Positions 50,041 through 60,795 are shown, numbered from the stretch's first letter. The stretch is 64,000 nucleotides of DNA from Clostridiales bacterium (GCA_028724525.1 JAQYCV010000005.1:1-64000), one strand, 5' to 3'. A program made the numbers and translations. Notes: generated from the sequence alone by a model not told the origin.

Positions 50041-50183
50041 GCCCCGTCGGTCAGCTAATTTGATCTGTTAGCTTCTGGGGGCCGGTTTGCGCCCCCTAGT
50101 AGCTTGTGTCACAATAGAAAGAGGCTTGGCAAACCTACACCTGGAGCCTGTCTAGGCTCCTATCTCTCCGAAAGGAGGCGCTT

Positions 50184-51482
50184 ATGCTTAAGCAAAAATA
50201 CAAGCTATACATCATCGCTGGCCTGAGCTTTTTGCTCTGCTTGACCTTGTCTGCCTGTCTGCAGGGGGACAAGACGGGCCAGCTGAAACACATGCAGGAG
50301 CAAAACCAAGCTCTGCAAACAGAAATCGCTTCTTTGCAAGCCGCTTTAAAGGACGCTCAGGCGAGCGCCCAAGAGCCAGGTCTCAGCCCTGAGACTCCCA
50401 GTGCAGAACCCTCAAGCTCAAAGACACCTACCCCGAGCTCGGACCGGCCTAGTGCCCGCCCCAGTGCGGAAGACGAATTTGTCTACCGGGGTAACCTGGA
50501 GGTCAATGGCAAACGTGTGGCCGACATGAGCCGAGAAGAAATTGAAGCCCTGCCCACCATGGGCGCGCCGGTTACGGATGTGAAGACGGGCAAAACGACC
50601 ATGATCTACCCTCCCGAGGGCATCAAAAATCTTTATGAGCAATTGGCCTATGTAGACCGCCTGACCCGTTATATGACCTGGGGCCCAGATGTACCGGAAG
50701 ATAAGCCGGTGGACTTGGGCGCCTATGATATCAGCCACAAGACCCTCCTGGTCCGCCATGATCCTGAATCTGACCTGGACCAGCTTTATGAATTAGAGGG
50801 GAAAGACCAGGAGGCCCTGGACCAGTGGCTGGATGCCAATCTCGGCCAAGCCCTGGCCGAAAGCAGACCAGACTTTTCTTACGATAGCCAGATCTTTACT
50901 CCCCAGGGTGACCATATCTACTTTAGCCAGGCCGACTTCCTGGAAAGCCAGACCGAGCCCTATGCCTACATGCGGAAGGGACAGGACCAGTTTTTCCAGA
51001 TCGACCTGAAAAGCCCTGCCGCTACGGCCTTTAAAGATCTCCTATCTCCCGCCCGAGCCAAGCTGATTTATGACGAGGAGAAGGAAGTCAGTCAGACTTC
51101 AGAAGACAAACCTGTCCATTCCCTCCAGCTTGCGACTAGCAGAGAAGCTGACCCCGAAAAAGTGAGCTTCCGCGTGACCAACCCCCAAAAGGAAGGCTGG
51201 GCCTTCCGCAACTTCTACAAGCTCTTCTATTATGAGGGCGAGTCCTGGTTCCAAATGGAGCCGACCCAGGTTGGGGAGTGCTATGAAGCACGGGAGGACC
51301 TGGTCTTACCCGCTGAGACTAGAGAGATCACGATCAACTATGGGTCCTGCTATGGCGACCTGGCCCCGGGCTATTACCGGCTTGAAGTCGGTATGGAGAC
51401 CCAGCCGGAAAAGACCTCTGGCACTGTGCCTACCCTGCGGGCAAATCGAGAAAATTATGCAATTTATTTTGTCATTAGATAA
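50184..51482 (+). CDS. Hypothetical lipoprotein with Ser/Pro-rich linker and C-terminal Ig-like domain
   Basis: Lipobox LSAC; SPETPSAEPSSSKTPTPSSDRPSARPS linker; C-terminal VSFRVTNPQKEGW...LAPGYYRLEV Ig-like pattern. Confidence 0.65.
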   Translation: MLKQKYKLYIIAGLSFLLCLTLSACLQGDKTGQLKHMQEQNQALQTEIASLQAALKDAQASAQEPGLSPETPSAEPSSSKTPTPSSDRPSARPSAEDEFVYRGNLEVNGKRVADMSREEIEALPTMGAPVTDVKTGKTTMIYPPEGIKNLYEQLAYVDRLTRYMTWGPDVPEDKPVDLGAYDISHKTLLVRHDPESDLDQLYELEGKDQEALDQWLDANLGQALAESRPDFSYDSQIFTPQGDHIYFSQADFLESQTEPYAYMRKGQDQFFQIDLKSPAATAFKDLLSPARAKLIYDEEKEVSQTSEDKPVHSLQLATSREADPEKVSFRVTNPQKEGWAFRNFYKLFYYEGESWFQMEPTQVGECYEAREDLVLPAETREITINYGSCYGDLAPGYYRLEVGMETQPEKTSGTVPTLRANRENYAIYFVIR

Positions 51483-51487
51483 TTAAT

Positions 51488-51565
51488 GGCAGGTTAGACC
51501 TGAGGAGATCCCCCTCAGAGACGTAAGGCTCAACCTGCCCCCCTGCCGCTGGTCGGCTGGGGGGC
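51488..51565 (+). promoter_or_regulatory. Structured 5' leader upstream of mgtE with overlapping alternative stems
   Basis: GGCAGGTT/AACCTGCC enclosing CTGAGG/CCTCAG, then GCCCCCC-T-GCCG-ctggt-CGGC-T-GGGGGGC. Confidence 0.5.
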
Positions 51566-51592
51566 AATAGTTTGAGACCAAAGGAGGCAAAG

Positions 51593-52966
51593 ATGGCCCT
51601 GCAAGAAGATGTTAAGACTAGACTCTGGGACCAAGTGGAGGCGCTTTTGGCCAAGCGCGATTATGCTGGCCTGCGCCAACTACTCTTACCTGAGGAGGCT
51701 GTCGATATAGCGGACCTGGCGATAGACTTGCACGGTCTGGACCTCGCGACCTTCTTTCGCTTGCTAACCAAGGACCAGGCCGCAGATGTCTTTGTCTACC
51801 TGTCTAGTGACCAGCAGGAAGAGCTCATCAAGCTGTACTCAGACCAGGAATTATCCGAGATCCTGGCTGGTCTCTATAATGACGACCTGGTAGAAATTCT
51901 GGATGAATTGCCGGCCCAAGTGGCCAAGCGGGTTCTGAAGCAAACGGACTCTAGCAGGCGGGACCTGGTCAACCGCCTCCTCCAATACCCGGAGGATTCT
52001 GCGGGCTCGATCATGACGACGGAGTACATGAAACTCTCCCAAAATATGACGGTGGCTGAGGCCTTGTATAAACTCCGCCACATCAACCAGCAGATTGAAA
52101 TGATTTATACCTGCTTTGTGACCAATGCCAGCCGGGTTTTGGAAGGCGTCGTTTATGTCGCTGATATTCTCCGGGCACGGGATGATCAGTACTTGTGGGA
52201 AATCATGAACCGTCAGCCCCACTATGTACAGACAACGGATGACCAGGAAGAGGTCGCCCGAGTGATCCGGGAATTCGACCTCCTGGCCCTGCCAGTCGTA
52301 GACGCAGAACACCGTCTTGTGGGTATTGTCACCGTAGACGATGCGGTTGAAGTCTTTGTCGAAGAGGTTAGTGAGGACCATGCCTACATGGCTGCTGTCC
52401 AGCCGGCTGAGACACCTTATCCGGAAACCACAGTTCTGGATAATGCCAGACGGCGAATTCTTTGGCTCCTGCTCCTCATGCTGTCGGGGACTCTCAATGC
52501 GATTATCCTCCGCCGCTATGAGGCTGTCTATCTGGCCCTCCCCATGCTGGTTGCCATGATGCCCCTGCTGACGGCGGCCGGCGGCAATGCCGGTTCCCAG
52601 ACCACCAGTGTGGCGATTGTCGCCTATGCCACGGGTGATATCTCCGGCCATGATTTTGGCCGGGTCCTGTGGAAGGAGTTCCGCATTTCTCTGATTTGCG
52701 GTCTAGCCCTGGCCAGTGTGAATGCGGCTCTCGTCTATGCCCGCAATGATCACAGTTTAACCCTGGCTTTGACCATTTTTATTTCTTTCTTGGCCACTAT
52801 TGTCATGGCCAAGCTTATGGCGGTTACCTTGCTCTATCTGGCCAAGGCCCTCCGCCTAGACCCTGCCATGGTGGTCTCGCCAGTCATTACGACAGTTGTG
52901 GATATTTGTGCCTTGCTCCTCTATTACGGCATAGCGGCTAGGCTCTTCAATATTAGTTTGGTATAG
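51593..52966 (+). CDS. mgtE: Magnesium transporter MgtE
   Basis: MgtE N domain, YPEDSAGSIMTTEY, CBS pair, LLTAAGGNAGSQTTSVAI; SD AAGGAGG before ATG 51593. Confidence 0.95.
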   Translation: MALQEDVKTRLWDQVEALLAKRDYAGLRQLLLPEEAVDIADLAIDLHGLDLATFFRLLTKDQAADVFVYLSSDQQEELIKLYSDQELSEILAGLYNDDLVEILDELPAQVAKRVLKQTDSSRRDLVNRLLQYPEDSAGSIMTTEYMKLSQNMTVAEALYKLRHINQQIEMIYTCFVTNASRVLEGVVYVADILRARDDQYLWEIMNRQPHYVQTTDDQEEVARVIREFDLLALPVVDAEHRLVGIVTVDDAVEVFVEEVSEDHAYMAAVQPAETPYPETTVLDNARRRILWLLLLMLSGTLNAIILRRYEAVYLALPMLVAMMPLLTAAGGNAGSQTTSVAIVAYATGDISGHDFGRVLWKEFRISLICGLALASVNAALVYARNDHSLTLALTIFISFLATIVMAKLMAVTLLYLAKALRLDPAMVVSPVITTVVDICALLLYYGIAARLFNISLV

Positions 52967-52975
52967 GAGGCGGAT

Positions 52976-54016
52976 ATGACAACTATTAAAGATACAAGAG
53001 CCCAAGTCACAGGCCCAGCTCCGCTCCCGCCCCAAGACCCCCTGGCCTATCCGGAGGACTCTGCTGGCCTCCTCATGAGCAACAATTTTGTCCGCTTGCG
53101 GCCCGATATGACCATAGGGGAAGCCTTCCAAACCCTGCGGTCCACCCCAAAACCCTTAGAAGTGATTTACTCCTGCTTTGTTACCGACAGTAACGATAAG
53201 CTTTTAGGGGTCATTTCCGTGCGTGATATCTTCGCGGCCCGCGATGACCAGCTGGTTTCAGACGTCATGGAAGACGCGGTGGTTTCTGTCCTGGCGGAAG
53301 ATGACCAGGAAGATGTGGCCGTCGCCTTTGACCGCTATGACTTCCTTGCCCTGCCGGTCGTAGACCAGGCGGGGACCTTACTGGGTGTCATTACCGTAGA
53401 TGATGCCATGGATATCATGCACGAAGAGGCCCGGGAAGACTTAACCAAGATGGCTGCCGTTACCCCGGCTGATCAGCCCTATCTGGAAACCTCCCCCTGG
53501 CAACACGCTAAATCGCGGGTCTTCTGGCTTCTCCTCCTAACCCTGTCCGGCTTAATTAATGAGGCCATCTTGAGCCACTACGAGCATGCCTTCTTAGCTC
53601 TCCCGGTCTTAGTGTCCTTCATCCCCATGCTCACGGATACAGGGGGTAATGCTGGTGCCCAGTCTTCTGCGGTGGTTATCCGGTCCCTGGCCATGGGCGA
53701 AATAAGCTTCAAGGACTTTTTCTGGGTTGTCTGGAAAGAGATTCGTATTGGTTTTGTAGTCGGTATCACTATGGCTGTGGTCAACCTAGCCCGGGTCTAC
53801 TTCATTGAAAAAGAGAGCTTTATCCTGTCGCTCACTGTCTCCTTGACCCTGGTCTGTGTGGCCATGGTCGCCAAGGCCATGGGGGCTGCCATGCCAATTT
53901 TAGCCGAGAAACTCAAGTTGGACCCTGCCGTCATGGCCGGACCTGTCATCGCAACCGTGGCCGATGGTATTACGATTATGATTTACTTTACCCTAGCTAG
54001 CCTCCTTGTCTTGTAG
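52976..54016 (+). CDS. MgtE paralogue lacking the N domain (CBS + transmembrane)
   Basis: Starts just before YPEDSAGLLM; CBS pair and MLTDTGGNAGAQSSAVVI TM signature retained. Confidence 0.9.
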   Translation: MTTIKDTRAQVTGPAPLPPQDPLAYPEDSAGLLMSNNFVRLRPDMTIGEAFQTLRSTPKPLEVIYSCFVTDSNDKLLGVISVRDIFAARDDQLVSDVMEDAVVSVLAEDDQEDVAVAFDRYDFLALPVVDQAGTLLGVITVDDAMDIMHEEAREDLTKMAAVTPADQPYLETSPWQHAKSRVFWLLLLTLSGLINEAILSHYEHAFLALPVLVSFIPMLTDTGGNAGAQSSAVVIRSLAMGEISFKDFFWVVWKEIRIGFVVGITMAVVNLARVYFIEKESFILSLTVSLTLVCVAMVAKAMGAAMPILAEKLKLDPAVMAGPVIATVADGITIMIYFTLASLLVL

Positions 54017-54078
54017 ACTGGCCTCTGGTATTTGACAGCAGATGGCCTAAAATTTACAATTCAATAGCAAATGTATGA

Positions 54079-54154
54079 GGTCCCGTAGCTCAGTGGATAG
54101 AGCAACGGTTTCCTAAACCGTGTGTCGGAGGTTCGACTCCTCTCGGGATCACCA
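54079..54154 (+). tRNA. tRNA-Arg(CCT)
   Basis: GGTCCCGTAGCTCAGTGGATAGAGCAACGGTTTCCTAAACCGTGTGTCGGAGGTTCGACTCCTCTCGGGATCACCA; cloverleaf, anticodon CCT, encoded CCA. Confidence 0.96.
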
Positions 54155-54157
54155 GTT

Positions 54158-54195
54158 CAAAGCCCTGGAGCGATCATTTCAGGGCTTTGCCTTAT
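54158..54195 (+). terminator. Probable terminator downstream of tRNA-Arg
   Basis: CAAAGCCCTG-gagcgatcattt-CAGGGCTTTG then CCTTATT. Confidence 0.65.
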
Positions 54196-54220
54196 TAAAG
54201 CAAGTTTGGAGCTTTTCCCT

Positions 54221-55459
54221 ATGTCATTTCTCAGAAGTATGAAACCGCACTCCGCCGGAGAATGGCTACTCATAGGCCTCCTCGCAGTCATGGTGGTAGC
54301 GACAGCGGTGCTCTTCATTACCCAGCCTTTTTTGCGTGACCAGGATGAGGTCCGCCTCCAAGCGATTGAAAACAGTAGCCTGTCATCTGAGGCGACAGAG
54401 GCCCTAGCTATGGCGACCACAGGCGCAACCAGTCCAACAACTCCTGACAGGGCTGGGCAAAATCTCCAGGCCTTGACTGACCGCATGAAGCTCATGGCTA
54501 GTTACAACGGCGATTTTGTCCAAAAGCAGGTCAATCCCATCCTGCGGAACTTACGGTCAGGACAAGCAGAAGAGTCGTTGCCAGAAGAAACCCTGGCCCT
54601 ACCCGGTGGTTTAGCTGTGCCGGACACCAATAGCCAGACCTGGATCGGACAAACTCCGCCTGCCGAAACACAGGCGTCTGAAACCCAGCCGGTTTATACC
54701 GGACCTACGAGCCCGCCGCCCCTCACGCCCCAGGCTAGCCAGGCTGGCCAAGTGACAGGCGAAACCAGTCCGCCCCCTTTGGATCCCAATAGGCAAACCC
54801 AGCCCCAGCAAGTAGGCGAGACCAGCCCTCCGCCTCTTCCTCCGGGTGCCAGCAGTCCGGCCGCCAGCCCGGCTCCTAATCCAGCCCCCGGGCCTAACAC
54901 CCTTCCTGGTCAAACTAGCCCTCCGCCGGGCGCCCCCTCTCCCCAGCAGACCTCACCTGTGCCCAAGCCAGGACAGGCGGGTTCAACTGTCCTGCCCGGG
55001 CCGGAAGTCATTGCCCAGGTTCAGGGGAGCGTTGTCCAATTGATTAATGGGGCCAGGGCCCAAGCAGGCCTCGGCCAGCTATCTAATCCCGGGATCATGC
55101 AGACGATTTCCAGCCAAAGAGCGGGGGAACTCTCTGTTCACTACCACGCTGCTCCCAATACCCACTACCGGCCAGACGGGTCCAATGCCCTTGTCTATAT
55201 TGCCAATACCTATGGCGGCCAATATGCTATGGGGGAATGTGTAGCCTGGTTTGATAATGTTGGCCGCTTGTCGGCACAATTGATCTTTGACGCCTTCATG
55301 AATTCTCCCCCCCACCGCGCTATCATTATGAATGCAGGGGTGGGTAGCATCGGAGTTGGTGTCTACTGTGTGCCCGGACCTGTTCCGGACAATAACACGG
55401 GCGAGCCCAACGATTCCCTGGTGGGCCGCTTCTTTGTCAGCCTGAACTTCGGCAACTAA
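54221..55459 (+). CDS. Secreted/membrane-anchored CAP (SCP/PR1) domain protein with proline-rich repeat linker
   Basis: N-terminal TM; SPPPL repeats; C-terminal VQLINGARAQAGLGQL...MGECVAWF...FMNSPPHRAIIMN CAP motifs. Confidence 0.85.
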   Translation: MSFLRSMKPHSAGEWLLIGLLAVMVVATAVLFITQPFLRDQDEVRLQAIENSSLSSEATEALAMATTGATSPTTPDRAGQNLQALTDRMKLMASYNGDFVQKQVNPILRNLRSGQAEESLPEETLALPGGLAVPDTNSQTWIGQTPPAETQASETQPVYTGPTSPPPLTPQASQAGQVTGETSPPPLDPNRQTQPQQVGETSPPPLPPGASSPAASPAPNPAPGPNTLPGQTSPPPGAPSPQQTSPVPKPGQAGSTVLPGPEVIAQVQGSVVQLINGARAQAGLGQLSNPGIMQTISSQRAGELSVHYHAAPNTHYRPDGSNALVYIANTYGGQYAMGECVAWFDNVGRLSAQLIFDAFMNSPPHRAIIMNAGVGSIGVGVYCVPGPVPDNNTGEPNDSLVGRFFVSLNFGN

Positions 55460-55484
55460 GCAGACTTATCCAACTTATTTATAT

Positions 55485-55517
55485 AGCCCTGCGCCCAGCA
55501 AGCGTGGGGCTTTCTAT
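55485..55517 (+). terminator. Probable terminator
   Basis: AGCCCtgcgcccagcaagcgtgGGGCTTTCTATT. Confidence 0.6.
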
Positions 55518-55758
55518 TCCCTCGTAAAGGGGAAGTAATTTCATGTTTTGTTGTTATGACATGTTGCCAAAACTGTCCGCGGCAGGTGGACATACCTGTA
55601 AAGTTCCTTCCTTAAACTAAGGATGCAATCCCATTATATGAGGCTTGAACAGGACTAATCTAAATGTCAAGTTGTTTAGCATGTAATTTACTTAAATTTT
55701 AAACTTGCTATCCTACGGGCTTTTAGACCGATAAAATGCGCAAAGCCTTGTCCTGGAC

Positions 55759-55788
55759 TTATGCACGAACTTATCCACATTATCAACA
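55759..55788 (+). promoter_or_regulatory. Cluster of three DnaA-box-like 9-mers
   Basis: TTATGCACG (55759), TTATCCACA (55771, perfect consensus), TTATCAACA (55780). Confidence 0.55.
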
Positions 55789-55933
55789 GTCCGAAAGCAT
55801 CGAAAAGGAGAAAAAGAGTGAAAGTTATTTCAGTTCGCTCGGCAGTGACCAGGTTGAATTTTCTTGCAGACTGACTTGTAATTTGCTGATGGCCTCACTA
55901 TTATTTGAAACAATACAGCCTCCTACGGGCTGA

Positions 55934-57608
<1,675 letters not shown>

Positions 57609-57610
57609 CT

Positions 57611-58003
57611 TTATAGATCGCCTAGGATAGATGAGTCAAAGACCTTATCCATGAGCTCCTGGGCAAAAGCTGTTATTTTTTCACGGAAGAGGAGAGCCAT
57701 GGCCAGGAGCACAGCGATAATGATCACAATTTCAATGGTTCCCAGGCCTTCTGTTTTTCGGGCCTTGGCTTGGATCTGGCAGGATAAGTCCCGGAGCCGT
57801 TTGGGATTCATGGGCGGTAGGCGAAAAGCCTTTTTTGGGCCGTAGCATAAGTCCTCTAATCTCTGGGAACTGGCCTGGCTCAAGCAGAGCGAAGCCTGGA
57901 CCAGGGTGGCTTCCTCTAGGGCCAGGTCGGCTAAGCTTTTCTCATTCTCATTGGCTTCGTCTTTAAAGCTCTTGCCTTCTTCTTGGGGGGATAAATTTTT
58001 CAT
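57611..58003 (-). CDS. Flp1-like type IVb pilin with long N-terminal extension
   Basis: EGLGTIEIVIIIAVLLAMALLFREKITAFAQ typical Flp1-like hydrophobic segment. Confidence 0.75.
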   Translation of the reverse strand: MKNLSPQEEGKSFKDEANENEKSLADLALEEATLVQASLCLSQASSQRLEDLCYGPKKAFRLPPMNPKRLRDLSCQIQAKARKTEGLGTIEIVIIIAVLLAMALLFREKITAFAQELMDKVFDSSILGDL

Positions 58004-58039
58004 ACTTTCCTTCTTTCTTAGCGCATTTGCGCGCCATTG

Positions 58040-59632
58040 CTAAATTTGGAGTTGGAGGAGGGCGGGTAGGGCAGAGATGGCCATGATCAAAATGAGGTCA
58101 TAGGTCATGGGCAGGAGGATATGGAGTCCTTTTTTGGCGAGCTGCTCCCGCATGGCATTGCGATAATGGTCTTGGGTCCGCTGGGCTTGGAGCCTGAGCA
58201 GGGTCACTTGACTTTCGGAACCTTCGCGGGCGTAGCGGGTGATGAGGTGGAGGGTTTGGGCAATCTCTGCCTGCCTTCTTTTGCCCGCGAGATTTTCGAG
58301 AACCTCCACTGCACCCAAGCCGCTTTCTAGCTCTTGTTTGACTTCCAAGAGGTCGTGCTGGAGGACACTTAAGGGCGCTTTTCTCTTCCGACCTAAGGGC
58401 AGCTTCTTCTGCTTCTTCTTCTCGGAGACTTGTTCGGCCCTGGGCAGGAGGCAGATAAGGGCGAGGGCTAGACTGCGGTCCAGGCTGAGGGCACTTTCCA
58501 GGAGAATGGCCAGGAGGTTCAAAAAAGCGGGGTATTCTGCCTGCTCGGACCGGGCCAGAGACTTAGCCCCCTCCCGCAAGCGTGCATCGGGATAGTAAAA
58601 GGCTAATCCGGCAAAGAACAAGGAGAGGGGGCTTCGGGTGATGGCAAGGCCCAAGCCGAGACCAGAGAGACTATAGAGGAGTTTTTGCCGTGTGAACCGG
58701 ATCCAGGTCAGCTGGGGGTCCGGACCAAAACTGCCGAGCTCTCGTAAAACTTTCCGTCGCCAGGGCTCTGGGTAGGCCCGGCCCACCAGCCTTGCCCAGG
58801 ACTGGTAGAAGGTCTGCTGCCAAGTCCCTGTCGCAAGTGGAGGAAGCTTGAGGTCAGGATAGGGGGGAGATTGGAGCCCCTCCCGCAACATTTTGAGGGC
58901 CAAGATCAGACCCAGGACTGACAAGACCAGCAAGACAGACTGCAGATAGGGCCAGGCTGGCAGTGGGGAGAAGTCTTGCATGTAGGTGGTTTGATTGAGG
59001 ATCCAGGAGAGGGCAAAGGGGAGGAGGGCCATGATAGCGGCTTCTGTTAGAGAGGCCGCGAGCTCAGCTTCCAGCTCTGCCTTCAGTTCAAGCTTTTTTT
59101 GCAAGGCATCTCGGTGTAATTCCAGAAAGACATCGTAGCGACCACCCTTCTCCACCAAGCTGGCGAGGGCATGGGCGAAGCTTCGGAGGTCAGCCTGCCG
59201 AAAGTTCTGGGCAAAGGCTTCCAAGGCCTGGCGCAAAGCAAGGCCTGCGTAAATGTTCAAAGATAATTGCTGGACGGCGGCATGGACTTTGCCCCGGGCG
59301 GGCAAGTCAGACCTGAGCTTTTGGCCAGCCTCCGCTAGAGAAAGTTCCAAGTTGCGGCCTGCGGATACTGCAGAGGCCAGATAGGAGAGAAAAACTGCAA
59401 AATCCTTTTCCTCCTGGCCTTCTAGGCGGGCGATCTGGAGCTTTTGCCAGGATCTTGCCAGGAGCCAGAGGAGGCCGGGACCCCAGAGGAGGGCTAGGCG
59501 GGCAGAACCGGGAAAGGCCAGGCTGGCCAGGATGAGCATGAATAGGCTCAAGGCCCAGGCCATAACCTGGTCTCGGGATATTCGGCCTATCCAAGATTTG
59601 ATGGTGGGTCCAAAACTCGACATGGGTCTCAA
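58040..59632 (-). CDS. Tad/T2SS F-type inner membrane protein, apparent TadB-TadC fusion
   Basis: Two T2SSF-like halves: FLSYLASAVSAGRNLELSLAEA...LVEKGGRYDVFLELHRDAL and FLNLLAILLESALSLDRSLALA...ITRYAREGSESQVTLLRLQAQ. Confidence 0.8.
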   Translation of the reverse strand: MRPMSSFGPTIKSWIGRISRDQVMAWALSLFMLILASLAFPGSARLALLWGPGLLWLLARSWQKLQIARLEGQEEKDFAVFLSYLASAVSAGRNLELSLAEAGQKLRSDLPARGKVHAAVQQLSLNIYAGLALRQALEAFAQNFRQADLRSFAHALASLVEKGGRYDVFLELHRDALQKKLELKAELEAELAASLTEAAIMALLPFALSWILNQTTYMQDFSPLPAWPYLQSVLLVLSVLGLILALKMLREGLQSPPYPDLKLPPLATGTWQQTFYQSWARLVGRAYPEPWRRKVLRELGSFGPDPQLTWIRFTRQKLLYSLSGLGLGLAITRSPLSLFFAGLAFYYPDARLREGAKSLARSEQAEYPAFLNLLAILLESALSLDRSLALALICLLPRAEQVSEKKKQKKLPLGRKRKAPLSVLQHDLLEVKQELESGLGAVEVLENLAGKRRQAEIAQTLHLITRYAREGSESQVTLLRLQAQRTQDHYRNAMREQLAKKGLHILLPMTYDLILIMAISALPALLQLQI

Positions 59633-60795
59633 CGCGCCCTGCTTGCTTGGAGCTTGCCCTCCTGGTCTCGCACGAAGAGGGGGACCAGGCTTAGATTATC
59701 CTCTCCCTTAGCTTGCGGGGCGACCAGGCTGTGAACCTGACGCTTACCATTGGGTAAGCGCTCTAGGTGAACGATATAGTCGAGTGAACTGTAGAGCATA
59801 TGGCGGACAGCCGCCCAGGGGAGGTCCAGGCGGAGGAGCAGGAGGAGGGCTAGGCGGTCTAGCATATCCTCGGGACTATTGGCGTGCCCCGAAGACATGG
59901 AGCCTGGGTGGCCAGACCGCATGGCTTCAATCATGGCATAGGCCTCCTCCCCTCTCACCTCGCCGACAATAATGCGGTCAGGCCGGAGGCGGAGAGCGGC
60001 CCGGATCAGACTTTCTAAGCTCAAAGCCCCCTTGCCATCCGGGCCAGGTTCTCTGGCTTCTAAGCGCAGGAGATTGGGAACCCCTTGCAAGTCCAATTCT
60101 GCTGTATCTTCTATGGTGATGACCCGGGTATCCGGTGGAATGGCCCCAGACAGGGCATTGAGAAAGCTGGTCTTGCCTGTGCCCGTGCCACCTGAAATGA
60201 AAATATTCTTGCGCTCTTTTACTGCAGTCGCTAAAAAACTGGCGAGTTCCGCTGTCAGAGAATCTCTTAGGACCAATTCCTTGAGCTGGGGGCGGAAATT
60301 TCTAAAGCGGCGGAGGGAGAGGGCTGGTCCGTCTGGACTGGCAGGAGGCAGGACGGCCTGCATGCGGGAGCCGTCTGCAAATCGCAAGGATCCTAGGGGC
60401 TTTTGCTCGTTGATATTGCGGTTGGCCCGGCCAAAACACCGGTGGATCATGCGGAGGAGGTGGTCCTGGTCATCAAAGGCTAGGGGGGCTTGGCTGACCC
60501 GACCTCCTTTTTCAATGAAAATCTGGTCGGGTCCATTAACCATGATTTCTGTAATGGCGGCATCTTCCAGGAGGTCTTGTAAAATATCCAAGCCCCGCAT
60601 GGTGTTATACAGAGACCGGGCCAGGTCCTGCTTGGCCTTGAGGCTGAGGTCGGACCCTTCATAGGCCTTGCCGACAAATTCGGCCAAGACCTTTTTAAGT
60701 TCATCATCTGAACAAGCCTCGATTCCAGGCTGGGCCAGGAGGGCTTTGGCGATAAGGGCTTGGCGGTCTTTATAGCTGAGCGGGGAGGGGGACAT
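59629..60795 (-). CDS. Tad secretion ATPase TadA/CpaF
   Basis: FISGGTGTGKTSFLNALSGAIPPDTRVITIEDTAEL, RPDRIIVGEVRGEEAYAMIEAMRSGHPGSMSSGHANS. Confidence 0.94.
   Translation of the reverse strand: MSPSPLSYKDRQALIAKALLAQPGIEACSDDELKKVLAEFVGKAYEGSDLSLKAKQDLARSLYNTMRGLDILQDLLEDAAITEIMVNGPDQIFIEKGGRVSQAPLAFDDQDHLLRMIHRCFGRANRNINEQKPLGSLRFADGSRMQAVLPPASPDGPALSLRRFRNFRPQLKELVLRDSLTAELASFLATAVKERKNIFISGGTGTGKTSFLNALSGAIPPDTRVITIEDTAELDLQGVPNLLRLEAREPGPDGKGALSLESLIRAALRLRPDRIIVGEVRGEEAYAMIEAMRSGHPGSMSSGHANSPEDMLDRLALLLLLRLDLPWAAVRHMLYSSLDYIVHLERLPNGKRQVHSLVAPQAKGEDNLSLVPLFVRDQEGKLQASRAR

Noticed and set aside
50077-50096. Terminator GGGGGC-cggtttgc-GCCCCC after patB
   Set aside because: Stem is plausible but there is no T tract; not listed as a supported terminator.
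54079-54195. tRNA-Arg as an integration site of a mobile element
   Set aside because: No integrase and no duplicated tRNA 3' end seen nearby; flanking genes look chromosomal.
36658-54930. Sortase LPXTG signals in the serine hydrolase (VPGQTG) and CAP protein (LPGQTS)
   Set aside because: They do not match LPXTG, and there is no following hydrophobic segment and basic tail, so they are not sorting signals for the sortase at 3132-3893.
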